Origin: Magicicada septendecula
Taxonomy: Eukaryota; Arthropoda; Insecta; Hemiptera; Cicadidae
Assembly (NCBI GenBank): GCA_034769895.1
Contig: CM068373.1
Coordinates: forward strand, 196,024,134-196,088,133
Length of the DNA: 64,000 bases
Direction: 5' to 3'
The notes under the pieces were generated by a model, which saw nothing but the letters and a program-made list of their open reading frames with translations, had not been told where the DNA came from and did not search any database. How positions within the stretch are numbered: position 1 is the stretch's first letter; each line of letters begins with the position of its first letter. Below are positions 33,254 through 47,084 of this stretch, one piece after another. Made by a program: the position numbers and the translations under genes.

Positions 33254-34818
33254 TCACCTCACTCTGTCTCTCCTCACTGCGGTAAAAATTTGCTCGATAA
33301 TTATTTGAAGCGTGGGGATGCCCCTATAATTAATTATTGTAATTATTATTATTATTATTATCATATCTCCGGTCATTCCGGTTATCGTTTCTGTAGTAAT
33401 TTCTTCCACCTTCCCTATCTTGAGTATCTTGGAACATTTCTCTGGTCGTTCCTTTCTACTATGTGATTTCCATCACGGTTCTGTTCTTCCGGATATCTAT
33501 TAGGGTAGCTGTCTCTTCTCATATTCCCTTCTTTAGCGCGATTGTCATAATTCATTTTCCTCTCATAATCAGTGAGTAACAAGGTCATCGCTTCTATAGT
33601 ATTAGCTTGACTGGCAAATTGTGCTAAGCTTACCGTTTCAGGAAAATGATTGACTCAAAGCTTCCACCACATATCTGTCATACATGGGTGGATCTAAATA
33701 TCTTGACCTGCAAACATGCGATAAAAAATACGAGGTTGGTGTTTGTCCTATACTTGGTTTGTACCTACCATATACTATGGTCTCCCGCACCCTTGTCTGT
33801 ATGGATCGCGTCCAATATTTATTTTCGAGCTATCCACAAATTCCTGGTAGCTATTCAAGGTGTTTCTAACAGCATCCCACCAATAATCATTCATTTCATG
33901 GAACCCTTGGTCTAACATTAGCTTAGTTCTCTCCCATCTATTTTCCTTGGTACTATTAAAATATTCCTTCATTCTACTTAAAAACTCTATAGGATTTTTT
34001 ATATATCCTTTCATATGTGGCACCTCATGACTAATATTCTTGTCTTCTCGTATAACACATGTTTGATTACCATTTTGTTCTATTTCATTGACCCTTAACT
34101 ACTAATTGTCCATGGTATCCTCTATTTTGGTATTATTGCTGTCCAACTGTTGTCCCATGGATTGAATTTTGCTCGTTACCTCCTGTTTGTGTTTTACCAA
34201 TTCTCTCGTCATCTGTTCCATGATTTCTTGTTTATTTTCTCCTAATTTATCTTCCACTTCAATAATTTTATTTATTACCTCTCCACGTAATTGAGTTAAA
34301 ATTTTCATCAGTTTTCTCAACTTTCTGGTTAGTTTCTGTAATTCTATTCCTTATTTCTGTTTTATACTCATCTAACTGTTGTTTCAATTCCTCTTTATTT
34401 TTCTCACTCTTTTCCTTCAATTGTCCTTTTAATTCGTCCTTATCTTCCCTCATTTGTTTCTTGAGTTCTTCAATATTTTGTTTTAATAAGTTTTCATTAT
34501 CTAATTTCATTTGTTTCTTTAATGTTTCACTGTTACTATCCATTTTCTTGTTCATTTTTTCAATATCCTCCTTCATTTCCTGTTTGTTCTTGTCCATTTT
34601 TCCATTAATTTCCTCCTTCATTTGTTTGACATTTTCGTTGGTTTTGTTATTCCCTTCCATTATAATTCTCATCATCTCCTGTAACTTATCGTCCATTGAC
34701 TGGGTTGGTTTCTTTGGTGGTCCCCTCGGGCATCCCTTACTATTATTTCCATTTCAGTTTCTTCCTCTTCAACACTATTACTCCTTAATTCATATCATTG
34801 CTCTGGTTTGTTAGCCAT
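33254..34818 (-). pseudogene. gag: Gag-like gene, unit 7 (B-type, broken)
   Basis: The coiled coil is open (34268-34696), but one-base indels break the frame, for example at 34730 (TTTGGTGGTCC, start region), near 34300 (GTTAAAATTTTC) and 34098 (CTTAACTACTAATTGTCCATGG). Capsid and tail are split over several frames. The 3' end has the B-type deletion that removes the last part of the tail. Errors near the contig end are the likely cause of at least part of this. Confidence 0.7.
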
Positions 34819-35012
34819 TTTACAATCTTTAACTTAATTTAAATTACAAGGAAAAAAATTTTTTATGCTATTAAATTTAACAAAATTGTGTTATTTGGTT
34901 CTGGTTTAAAGAAAATCTTTGCTTTCACGTATGGGGCGCCATTTTATGTACTGTAAATAATTTCTGATATAATAATATTTAGTATTTGCAACCACGTTGG
35001 ATGCGTCATTTA

Positions 35013-36522
35013 TGTGTTGTAATTATTTATATGTATGGTAATTAAGAAATGCACATACTGTTATTATGTTTTTGTTTTTATTTACCAGTACATGTAAAGA
35101 AACTCTTTCTTTCAGGGTTAATGATTATTAAGTTATTTGATCGTATTTACGATTGTATCTATTATTTTCTTTTCTTTAAACCAAACCAGATTCAGTTAAT
35201 ATGTAGTATTTTGATAATTAACCATGTAAGAAATAAATAACATACTAATGTAACTTAACCGACTCTGAATTCTCTTCCAGCTGCCACGAGTTCACTTCTG
35301 GCTGTTGTTTACCTTTTTTTGAAAGCAATATTGGGCTCGGCAATCTGTTCCTTTACACAAATTTCTTATTGCTACTCACCGCTGAATGACGCTCTCCAGG
35401 ACTACTGCAACACAGATGTCACCGTCGGAACACTTAACTATCCTTTATGGCCACTTAAACTCTTCTTCAGTCCAAGGTTTTCCTCTTCTGTCGTCGTTCT
35501 ATCAAGGATATTGTTATATTTCTCGTTTATTATTATTTATTTATTAAATATTATAATCAAAACTCTGGTATCACAATTTAAATTCCTTTACTGAATTTTC
35601 TTTTCCTTGTTACATTAACTTGATGATGTACAAATGTTATTTAATATAATTTAAGACTCTTCATGTAGTCACTATTAGATATATAATTAGACTCATAACG
35701 TTACTCTTAATGAATTTAATTTTATACTAACAACGTTACTCTTAAAGCATTTAATTTTAGACTAATAAACATTTTCTTCCTCACTATAAAATACAAGTTT
35801 TTAACAATTTACAAAATTGCCCCTATGATAATTCCCTAATATCTTTACATCTGTTTATCATATACCTATTAAAAACATATATCATTTTTTCTATTTCTTA
35901 TTAAACATCTTTATATTTACCTGTAATATTCGTAATTCTATTGGTTATTTATTAAATTATAATTTTATTACTCTTTACTCATCTTATAATATTCATTCCA
36001 ATTTTATATATTATTTTCTGACATATAACTAAATATGGTTTTATATCATATAGGAATCGACCTCTATGTTGACTGAGTAAGTCGATATTCCCAATGTTTT
36101 TTTGTTTACATTCAATACAAAATCTGCATCCTTTCTCTTTTAAAATTTATTATCTCCCTATTATGTACTGTGTGCATTTTAACAGCAGTACATAATACCT
36201 TCCCTTATTTCATAATTTCAGATACAATTTTAGATGAAATTTTGAAATAACCAACATAGTCTAATCTTAACATTTAAACATCTGATTAATTAGGTATTTG
36301 TACCTCACAAAATTCTTTTAACAAATTAGTTTTTTCTTTTTTAATATTACAAATATGATTCCTTATTATCATGAATCATGATATATTAAATGACTACTTA
36401 ATCATGATACTTATTGATGACTTAAAACAACGTTAATTAAACCAACTGGTTTTACATCAAAATAATAAAAAACAATTGTGCCTAATTTTATGGCTAAAAA
36501 ACTCACAAACATGACTAAAACA
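35013..36522 (-). repeat. Putative LTR 8 (subfamily B)
   Basis: 1510 bp, with the 17-bp insertion at 36392-36408 and scattered one-base indels, mostly in the first 1 kb (up to about 36.02 kb). No coding region supported. Confidence 0.52.
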
Positions 36523-37460
36523 TTCTCTTTCTTTCGGACCTCACCTTCCAAATCCTGGTCGTACATTTCCTGTATTCTTTATTTCAGAATTCCTACTCCT
36601 TTATTTATATATGAAATTATCTGTTGTATTACTATTATATCTTCTTTCCTTCTTAAAATCAATTATTTCCCAAGTTTAAATCTTACTTCTATAATCATTC
36701 TTGTGACATTCTTTATTAATTATACATTTTGGATCTGGTTTTATTTATTTATCTATTTATTTGTGAGTTTCCCTCTAATATTTAATTTTCCTAAACCTTC
36801 CTAACATTGTACCTGGAATCGAATCGGTGGTGCTCTATCGGCTTACCAATACCGTCATCCATTACATACTTTCTGAGATCAGAGGAACATCGTCTCTGCC
36901 CAGTTAAATGATTGCTGGAATATTCTACAGTCAATCTTCATTAATAAACCTCATAAGGTAGTCATCATGTGACCTTCAATCAAATAATTAATAATAATAA
37001 TACTCTAGGGATTATTCACTGTACTTTAACTCAGATCATATTATTTCTTCATATTAATTCTTCCTTCTATTTTACACTTCTCATCTCCAATACTTGGCTA
37101 TTTTATTGACATTTATTAATTGGCTTTCTTACAGATAATTCTTAAATATTTGTTTTTTTCTTTTCTTGTGATCCTTTTGACGGTTCCATTTTGTCTTCTT
37201 CATTCTCTTATCTTCCTTGGTTCATACTCCTTTATTACCAATACAGCTGGTTATGAGATCTTGGTTAGTATTATACATTACATCATGTAATTATATTCTT
37301 CTGACACAATCATTATTATTCTTTTTACATTATAAATTACGTTTCTCACTATTATATTACATCAGATACACTCATTTTGTTTTTTGGTTTTGATGATTTT
37401 TATTAGGTTTAATCAGTGTTATTTTTCTTTTTCTTGCTAAATTATTTTTCTCGTTTATCT

Positions 37461-37966
37461 TCAATAAGTTGTTCTTATTATATTTTGAATTTTGATATTT
37501 TTTCTCTTCCAAATTATGTTGTTCAAATATCTTGTGTAAGCTGTCCTACTTCGTTTTGAATTTTCATATATACTACAAATGTTAATGGTATCACCCTTCC
37601 ATTGAATTGTACATTCATCATTATCTGTTTGCGAGCAGTTCGATTGGCTCGTCCTGTTAACACCCACTATAGTAATTTTGCTCACAGGAAATTCATAAAT
37701 TCTATTAGCCTTTCCTTCGGATACATGATTCCCTTTCCCATTTCTTTTAATTCATGGTATTTAGTCATACTCATCAATGATATTTCGGCACCAGTATCAA
37801 TAATCAAATTTTGATTGGTTTTCCCATATTGACCGGTAATAGACACTACGTCACTTTCAATTATATTTTTACTGATTCTCTCGTTGTCCATAAAATCCTG
37901 ACCTAAACTGGTTATCCAAGACAGTGATCGGCTATTTGACTGTGGTTGACCACTGCACTCACTCAC
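37461..37966 (-). pseudogene. Retropepsin-like fragment, unit 8 (broken)
   Basis: The N-terminal part to the active site is open (37682-37966, 94 codons, DTGAEIS intact) and then ends after the B-type one-base deletion (GGATACATG near 37720). A further base inserted near 37659 (TGTTAACACCC) puts the remainder in another frame (37461-37685). Confidence 0.75.
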
Positions 37967-38096
37967 AGTCTTCTCTAGTTTTCCTGATTTTCATTTATGG
38001 TTACTCTCTCCTCTCTCCTTCCTTCCTGTTGACTATTTTCTGACTGGGAAAGGGAACTATGTTGCTCTCTATTTCTTAACTGTTCATAGTTGTTGT

Positions 38097-39655
38097 TCAC
38101 CTCACTCTGTCTCTCCTCACTGCGGGAAAATTTGCTCGATAATTATTTGAAGCGTGGGTGCCCCTATAATTATTATTGTAATTATTATTATTATTATTAT
38201 CATATCTCCGGTCATTCCGGTTATCGTTTCTGTAGTAATTTCTTCCACCTTCCCTATCTTGGTATCTTGGAACATTTCTCTGGTCGTTCCTTTCTACTAT
38301 GTGATTTCCATCACAGTTCTGTTCTTCCGGATATCTATTAGGGTAGCTGTCTCTTCTCATATTCCCTTCTTTAGTGCGATTGTCATAATTCATTTTCCTC
38401 TCATAATCAGTGAGTAACAAGGTCATCGCTTCTATAGTATTAGCTTGACTGGCAAATTGTGCTAAGCTTACCGTTTCAGGAAAATGATGACTCAAAGCTT
38501 CCACCACATATCTGTCATACTTGGTGGATCTAAATATCTTGACCTGCAAACATGCGATAAAAAATACGAGGTTGGTGTTTGTCCTATACTTGGTTTGTAC
38601 CTACCATATACTATGGTCTCCCGCACCCTTGTCTGTATGGATCGCGTCCAATATTTATTTTTCGAGCTATCCACAAATTCCTGGTAGCTACTCAAGGTGT
38701 TTCTAACAGCATCCCACCAATAATCATTCATTTCATGGAACCCTTGGTCTAACATTAGCTTAGTTCTCTCCCATCTATTTTCCTTGGTACTATTAAAATA
38801 TTCCTTCATTCTACTTAAAAACTCTATAGGATTTTTTATATATCCTTTCATATGTGGCACCTCATGACTAATATTCTTGTCTTCTCGTATAACACATGTT
38901 TGATTACCATTTTGTTCTATTTCATTGACCCTTACTACTAATTGTCCCATGGTATCCTCTATTTTGGTATTATTGCTGTCCAACTGTTGTCCCATGGATT
39001 GAATTTTGCTCGTTACCTCCTGTTTGTGTTTTACCAATTCTCTCGTCATCTGTTCCATGATTTCTTGTTTATTTTCTCCTAATTTCTCTTCCACTTCAAT
39101 AATTTTATTTATTACCTCTGCACGTAATTGAGTTAAATTTTCATCAGTTTTCTCAACTTTCTGGTTAGTTTCTGTAATTCTATTCCTTATTTCTGTTTTA
39201 TACTCATCTAACTGTTGTTTCAATTCCTCTTTATTTTTCTCACTCTTTTCCTTCAATTGTCCTTTTAATTCCTCCTTATCTTCCCTCATTTGTTTCTTGA
39301 GTTCTTCAATATTTTCTTTTAATAAGTTTTCATTATCTAATTTCATTTGTTTCTTTAATGTTTCACTGTTACTATCCATTTTCTTGTTCATTTTTTCAAT
39401 ATCCTCCTTCATTTCCTGTTTGTTCTTGTCCATTTTTCCATTAATTTCCTCCTTCATTTGTTTGACATTTTCGTTGGTTTTGTTATTCCCTTCCATTATA
39501 ATTCTCATCATCTCCTGTAACTTATCGTCCATTGACTGGGTTGGTTTCTTTGGTTGGTCCCCTCGGGCATCCCTTACTATTATTTCCATTTCAGTTTCTT
39601 CCTCTTCAACACTATTACTCCTTAATTCATATTGTTGCTCTGGTTTGTTAGCCAT
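38097..39655 (-). pseudogene. gag: Gag-like gene, unit 8 (B-type, one frameshift)
   Basis: Open from 39655 for 387 codons through most of the capsid region, then frameshifted at about 38520, where the plus strand reads CATACTTGGTGG instead of CATACATGGGTGG. The rest of capsid and tail stays open at 38097-38549 in a second frame. Tail ends NFPAVRRDRVR, with GGGAAAATTTG at the deletion joint where units 9-11 have GGTAAAATTTG. Confidence 0.78.
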
Positions 39656-39847
39656 TTTACAATCTTTAACTTAATTTAAATTACAAGGAAAAAAATTTTT
39701 ATGCTAATTAAATTTAACAAAATTGTATTATTTGGTTCTGGTTTAAAGAAAATCTTTGCTTTCACGTATGGGCGCCATTTTATGTACTGTAAATAATTTC
39801 TGATATAATAATATTTAGTATTTGCACCACGTTGGATGCGTCATTTA

Positions 39848-41333
39848 TGTGTTATAATTATTTATATGTATGGTAATTAAGAAATGCACCTACTGTTATT
39901 ATGTTTTTGTTTTTATTTACCAGTACATGTAAAGAAACTCTTTCTTTCAGGGTTAATGATTATTAAGTTATTTGATCGTATTTACGATTGTATCTATTAT
40001 TTTCTTTTCTTTAAACCAAACCAGATTCAGTTAATATGTAGTATTTTGATAATTAACCATGTAAGAAATAAATAACATACTAATGTAACTTAACCGACTC
40101 TGAATTCTTCCAGCTGCCACGGGTTCACTTCTGGCTGTTGTTTACCTTTTTTTGAAAGCAATATTGGGCTCGGCAATCTGTTCCTTTACACAAATTTCTT
40201 ATTGCTCTCACCGCTGAATGACGCTCTCCAGGACTACTGCAACACAGATGTCACCTCGGAACACTTAACTATCCTTTATGGCCACTTAAACTCTTCTTCA
40301 GTCCAAGGTTTTCCTCTTCTGTCGTCGTTCTCTCAAGGATATTGTTATATTTCTCGTATTATTATTTATTTATTAAATATTATAATCAAAACTCTGGTAT
40401 CACAATTTAAATTCCTTTACTGAATTTTCTTTTCCTTGTTACATTAACTTGATGATGTACAAATGTTATTTAATATAATTTAAGACTCTTCATGTAGTCA
40501 CTATTAGATATATAATTAGACTCATAACGTTACTCTTAATGAATTTAATTTTATACTAACAACGTTACTCTTAAAGCATTTAATTTTAGACTAATAAACA
40601 TTTTCTTCCTCACTATAAAATACAAGTTTTTAACAATTTACAAAATTGCCCCTATGATAATTCCCTAATTTCTTTACATCTGTTTATCATATACCTATTA
40701 AAACATATATCATTTTTCTATTTCTTATTAAACATCTTTATTTTACCTGTAATATTCGTAATTCTATTGGTTATTTATTAAATTATAATTTTATTACTCT
40801 TTACTCATCTTATAATATTCATTCCAATTTTATATATTATTTTCTGAACATATAACTAAATATGGTTTTATATCATATAGGAATCGACCTCTATGTTGAC
40901 TGAGTAAGTCGATATTCCCAATGTTTTTTTGTTTACATTCAATACAAAATCTGCATCCTTTCTCTTTTAAAATTTATTATCTCCCTATTATGTACTGTGT
41001 GCATTTTAACAGCAGTACATAATACCTTCCCTTATTTCATAATTTCAGATACAATTTTAGATGAAATTTTGAAATAACCAACATAGTCTAATCTTAACAT
41101 TTAAACATCTGATTAATTAGGTATTTGTACCTCACAAAATTCTTTTAACAAATTAGTTTTTTCTTTTATTAATATTACAAATATGATTCCTTATTATCAT
41201 GAATCATGATATATTAAATACTTATTGATGACTTAAAACAACGTTAATTAAACCAACTGGTTTTACATCAAAATAATAAAAAACAATTGTGCCTAATTTT
41301 ATGGCTAAAAAACTCACAAACATGACTAAAACA
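39848..41333 (-). repeat. Putative LTR 9 (subfamily B)
   Basis: 1486 bp, clean B-type copy without the 17-bp insertion of LTRs 7 and 8. Its low-coordinate edge reads TGTGTTATAA rather than TGTGTTGTAA. No coding region supported. Confidence 0.55.
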
Positions 41334-42268
41334 TTCTCTTTCTTTCGGACCTCACCTTCCAAATCCTGGTCGTACATTTCCTGTATTCTTTATTTCAGAA
41401 TTCCTACTCCTTTATTTATATATGAAATTATCTGTTGTATTACTATTATATCTTCTTTCCTTCTTAAAATCAATTATTTCCCAAGTTTAAATCTTACTTC
41501 TATAATCATTCTTGTGACATTCTTTATTAATTATACATTTTGGATCTGGTTTTATTTATTTATCTATTTATTTGTGAGTTTCCCTCTAATATTTAATTTT
41601 CCTAAACCTTCCTAACATTGTACCTGGAATCGAATCGGTGGTGCTCTATCGGCTTACCAATACCGTCATCCATTACATACTTTCTGAGATCAGAGGAACA
41701 TCGTCTCTGCCCAGTTAAATGATTGCTGGAATATTCTACAGTCAATCTTCATTAATAAACCTCGTAAGGTAGTCATCATGTGACCTTCAATAAAATAATT
41801 AATAATAATAATACTCTACGGATTATTCACTGTACTTTAACTCATATATTATTTCTTCATATTAATTCTTCCTTCTATTTTACACTTCTCATCTCCAATA
41901 CTTGGCTATTTTATTGACATTTATTAATTGGCTTTCTTACAGATAATTCTTAAAAATTTGTTTTTTTCTTTTCTTGTGATCCTTTTGACGGTTCCATTTT
42001 GTCTTCTTCATTCTCTTATCTTCCTTGGTTCATACTCCTTTATTACCAATACAGCTGGTTATGAGATCTTGGTTAGTATTATACATTACATCATGTAATT
42101 ATATTCTTCTGACACAATCATTATTATTCTTTTTACATTATAAATTACGTTTCTCACTATTATATTACATCAGATACACTCATTTTGTTTTTTGGTTTTG
42201 ATGATTTTTATTAGGTTTAATCAGTGTTATTTTTCTTTTTCTTGCTAAATTATTTTTCTCGTTTATCT

Positions 42269-42773
42269 TCAATAAGTTGTTCTTATTATATTTTGAATTT
42301 TGATATTTTTTCTCTTCCAAATTATGTTGTTCAAATATCTTGTGTAAGCTGTCCTACTTCGTTTTGAATTTTCATATATACTACAAATGTTAATGGTATC
42401 ACCCTTCCATTGAATTGTACATTCATCATTATCTGTTTGCGAGCAGTTCGATTGGCTCGTCCTGTTACACCCACTATAGTAATTTTGCTCACAGGAAATT
42501 CATAAATTCTATTAGCCTTTCCTTCGGATACATGATTCCCTTTCCCATTTCTTTTAATTCATGGTATTTAGTCATACTCATCAATGATATTTCGGCACCA
42601 GTATCAATAATCAAATTTTGATTGGTTTTCCCATATTGACCGGTAATAGACACTACGTCACTTTCAATTATATTTTTACTGATTCTCTCGTTGTCCATAA
42701 AATCCTGACCTAAACTGGTTATCCAAGACAGTGATCGGCTATTTGACTGTGGTTGACCACTGCACTCACTCAC
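42269..42773 (-). pseudogene. Retropepsin-like fragment, unit 9 (B-type, truncated)
   Basis: Open for 94 codons (42489-42773), including the LIIDTGAEISLM active site, then shifted by the B-type one-base deletion at about 42529 to end MYPKERLIEFMNFL. The flap and later strands are lost from the frame. The same lesion occurs in units 7, 8, 10 and 11, so it predates the spread of subfamily B within the array. Confidence 0.78.
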
Positions 42774-42903
42774 AGTCTTCTCTAGTTTTCCTGATTTTCA
42801 TTTATGGTTACTCTCTCCTCTCTCCTTCCTTCCTGTTGACTATTTTCTGACTGGGAAAGGGAACTATGTTGCTCTCTATTTCTTAACTGTTCATAGTTGT
42901 TGT

Positions 42904-44469
42904 TCACCTCACTCTGTCTCTCCTCACTGCGGTAAAATTTGCTCGATAATTATTTGAAGCGTGGGTGCCCCTATAATTATTATTGTAATTATTATTATTA
43001 TTATTATTATTATCATATCTCCGGTCATTCCGGTTATCGTTTCTGTAGTAATTTCTTCCACCTTCCCTATCTTGGTATCTTGGAACATTTCTCTGGTCGT
43101 TCCTTTCTACTATGTGATTTCCATCACGGTTCTGTTCTTCCGGATATCTATTAGGGTAGCTGTCTCTTCTCATATTCCCTTCTTTAGCGCGATTGTCATA
43201 ATTCATTTTCCTCTCATAATCAGTGAGTAACAAGGTCATCGCTTCTATAGTATTAGCTTGACTGGCAAATTGTGCTAAGCTTACCGTTTCAGGAAAATGA
43301 TGACTCAAAGCTTCCACCACATATCTGTCATACATGGGTGGATCTAAATATCTTGACCTGCAAACATGCGATAAAAAATACGAGGTTGGTGTTTGTCCTA
43401 TACTTGGTTTGTACCTACCATATACTATGGTCTCCCGCACCCTTGTCTGTATGGATCGCGTCCAATATTTATTTTTCGAGCTATCCACAAATTCCTGGTA
43501 GCTATTCAAGGTGTTTCTAACAGCATCCCACCAATAATCATTCATTTCATGGAACCCTTGGTCTAACATTAGCTTAGTTCTCTCCCATCTATTTTCCTTG
43601 GTACTATTAAAATATTCCTTCATTCTACTTAAAAACTCTATAGGATTTTTTATATATCCTTTCATATGTGGCACCTCATGACTAATATTCTTGTCTTCTC
43701 GTATAACACATGTTTGATTACCATTTTGTTCTATTTCATTGACCCTTACTACTAATTGTCCCATGGTATCCTCTATTTTGGTATTATTGCTGTCCAACTG
43801 TTGTCCCATGGATTGAATTTTGCTCGTTACCTCCTGTTTGTGTTTTACCAATTCTCTCGTCATCTGTTCCATGATTTCTTGTTTATTTTCTCCTAATTTA
43901 TCTTCCACTTCAATAATTTTATTTATTACCTCTCCACGTAATTGAGTTAAATTTTCATCAGTTTTCTCAACTTTCTGGTTAGTTTCTGTAATTCTATTCC
44001 TTATTTCTGTTTTATACTCATCTAACTGTTGTTTCAATTCCTCTTTATTTTTCTCACTCTTTTCCTTCAATTGTCCTTTTAATTCCTCCTTATCTTCCCT
44101 CATTTGTTTCTTGAGTTCTTCAATATTTTGTTTTAATAAGTTTTCATTATCTAATTTCATTTGTTTCTTTAATGTTTCACTGTTACTATCCATTTTCTTG
44201 TTCATTTTTTCAATATCCTCCTTCATTTCCTGTTTGTTCTTGTCCATTTTTCCATTAATTTCCTCCTTCATTTGTTTGACATTTTCGTTGGTTTTGTTAT
44301 TCCCTTCCATTATAATTCTCATCATCTCCTGTAACTTATCGTCCATTGACTGGGTTGGTTTCTTTGGTTGGTCCCCTCGGGCACCCTTTACTATTATTTC
44401 CATTTCAGTTTCTTCCTCTTCAACACTATTACTCCTTAATTCATATCGTTGCTCTGGTTTGTTAGCCAT
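42904..44469 (-). CDS. gag: Gag-like protein, unit 9 (521 aa, subfamily B)
   Basis: Intact frame. Coiled coil and capsid regions are like subfamily A, with B markers EDKLGENK, SKIQSMGQ, ERTKLML, FVDSSKNKYW, IVYGRYKP, VCRSRYLDPPMYD and MNYDN. The tail has an 8-residue Asn run and ends NFTAVRRDRVR. A 70-bp net deletion (relative to 3068-3138 of unit 1) moves the reading frame and removes the last part of the A-type tail. IIVKGARGD near residue 27 is shared only with unit 10. Start context GTAAAATGG unchanged. Confidence 0.85.
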   Translation of the reverse strand: MANKPEQRYELRSNSVEEEETEMEIIVKGARGDQPKKPTQSMDDKLQEMMRIIMEGNNKTNENVKQMKEEINGKMDKNKQEMKEDIEKMNKKMDSNSETLKKQMKLDNENLLKQNIEELKKQMREDKEELKGQLKEKSEKNKEELKQQLDEYKTEIRNRITETNQKVEKTDENLTQLRGEVINKIIEVEDKLGENKQEIMEQMTRELVKHKQEVTSKIQSMGQQLDSNNTKIEDTMGQLVVRVNEIEQNGNQTCVIREDKNISHEVPHMKGYIKNPIEFLSRMKEYFNSTKENRWERTKLMLDQGFHEMNDYWWDAVRNTLNSYQEFVDSSKNKYWTRSIQTRVRETIVYGRYKPSIGQTPTSYFLSHVCRSRYLDPPMYDRYVVEALSHHFPETVSLAQFASQANTIEAMTLLLTDYERKMNYDNRAKEGNMRRDSYPNRYPEEQNRDGNHIVERNDQRNVPRYQDREGGRNYYRNDNRNDRRYDNNNNNNNNYNNNYRGTHASNNYRANFTAVRRDRVR

Positions 44470-44661
44470 TTTACAATCTTTAACTTAATTTAAATTACAA
44501 GGAAAAAAATTTTTATGCTAATTAAATTTAACAAAATTGTGTTATTTGGTTCTGGTTTAAAGAAAATCTTTGCTTTCACGTATGGGCACCATTTTATGTA
44601 CTGTAAATAATTTCTGATATAATAATATTTAGTATTTGCACCACGTTGGATGCGTCATTTA

Positions 44662-46147
44662 TGTGTTGTAATTATTTATATGTATGGTAATTAAGAAATG
44701 CACCTACTGTTATTATGTTTTTGTTTTTATTTACCAGTACATGTAAAGAAACTCTTTCTTTCAGGGTTAATGATTATTAAGTTATTTGATCGTATTTACG
44801 ATTGTATCTATTATTTTCTTTTCTTTAAACCAAACCAGATTCAGTTAATATGTAGTATTTTGATAATTAACCATGTAAGAAATAAATAACATACTAATGT
44901 AACTTAACCGACTCTGAATTCTTCCAGCTGCCACGGGTTCACTTCTGGCTGTTGTTTACCTTTTTTCGAAAGCAATATTGGGCTCGGCAATCTGTTCCTT
45001 TACACAAATTTCTTATTGCTCTCACCGCTGAATGACGCTCTCCAGGACTACTGCAACACAGATGTCACCTCGGAACACTTAACTATCCTTTATGGCCACT
45101 TAAACTCTTCTTCAGTCCAAGGTTTTCCTCTTCTGTCGTCGTTCTCTCAAGGATATTGTTATATTTCTCGTATTATTATTTATTTATTAAATATTATAAT
45201 CAAAACTCTGGTATCACAATTTAAATTCCTTTACTGAATTTTCTTTTCCTTGTTACATTAACTTGATGATGTACAAATGTTATTTAATATAATTTAAGAC
45301 TCTTCATGTAGTCACTATTAGATATATAATTAGACTCATAACGTTACTCTTAATGAATTTAATTTTATACTAACAACGTTACTCTTAAAGCATTTAATTT
45401 TAGACTAATAAACATTTTCTTCCTCACTATAAAATACAACTTTTTAACAATTTACAAAATTGCCCCTATGATAATTCCCTAATTTCTTTACATCTGTTTA
45501 TCATATACCTATTAAAACATATATCATTTTTCTATTTCTTATTAAACATCTTTATTTTACCTGTAATATTCGTAATTCTATTGGTTATTTATTAAATTAT
45601 AATTTTATTACTCTTTACTCATCTTATAATATTCATTCCAATTTTATATATTATTTTCTGAACATATAACTAAATATGGTTTTATATCATATAGGAATCG
45701 ACCTCTATGTTGACTGAGTAAGTCGATATTCCCAATGTTTTTTTGTTTACATTCAATACAAAATCTGCATCCTTTCTCTTTTAAAATTTATTATCTCCCT
45801 ATTATGTACTGTGTGCATTTTAACAGCAGTACATAATACCTTCCCTTATTTCATAATTTCAGATACAATTTTAGATGAAATTTTGAAATAACCAACATAG
45901 TCTAATCTTAACATTTAAACATCTGATTAATTAGGTATTTGTACCTCACAAAATTCGTTTAACAAATTAGTTTTTTCTTTTATTAATATTACAAATATGA
46001 TTCCTTATTATCATGAATCATGATATATTAAATACTTATTGATGACTTAAAACAACGTTAATTAAACCAACTGGTTTTACATCAAAATAATAAAAAACAA
46101 TTGTGTCTAATTTTATGGCTAAAAAACTCACAAACATGACTAAAACA
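44662..46147 (-). repeat. Putative LTR 10 (subfamily B)
   Basis: 1486 bp. Variants include AAATTCGTTTAAC near 45955 and TTGTGTCTAA near 46103. No coding region supported. Confidence 0.55.
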
Positions 46148-47084
46148 TTCTCTTTCTTTCGGACCTCACCTTCCAAATCCTGGTCGTACATTTCCTGTAT
46201 TCTTTATTTCAGAATTCCTACTCCTTTATTTATATATGAAATTATCTGTTGCATTACTATTATATCTTCTTTCCTTCTTAAAATCAATTATTTCCCAAGT
46301 TTAAATCTTACTTCTATAATCATTCTTGTGACATTCTTTATTAATTATACATTTTGGATCTGGTTTTATTTATTTATCTATTTATTTGTGAGTTTCCCTC
46401 TAATATTTAATTTTCCTAAACCTTCCTAACATTGTACCTGGAATCGAATCGGTGGTGCTCTATCGGCTTACCAATACCGTCATCCATTACATACTTTCTG
46501 AGATCAGAGGAACATCGTCTCTGCCCAGTTAAATGATTGCTGGAATATTCTACAGTCAATCTTCATTAATAAACCTCGTAAGGTAGTCATCATGTGACCT
46601 TCAATAAAATAATTAATAATAATAATACTCTAGGGATTATTCACTGTACTTTAACTCAGATCATATTATTTCTTCATATTAATTCTTCCTTCTATTTTAC
46701 ACTTCTCATCTCCAATACTTGGCTATTTTATTGACATTTATTAATTGGCTTTCTTACAGATAATTCTTAAATATTTGTTTTTTCTTTTCTTGTGATCCTT
46801 TTGACGGTTCCATTTTGTCTTCTTCATTCTCTTATCTTCCTTGGTTCATACTCCTTTATTACCAATACAGCTGATTATGAGATCTTGGTTAGTATTATAC
46901 ATTACATCATGTAATTATATTCTTCTGACACAATCATTATTATTCTTTTTACATTATAAATTACGTTTCTCACTATTATATTACATCAGATACACTCATT
47001 TTGTTTTTTGGTTTTGATGATTTTTATTAGGTTTAATCAGTGTTATTTTTCTTTTTCTTGCTAAATTATTTTTCTCGTTTATCT

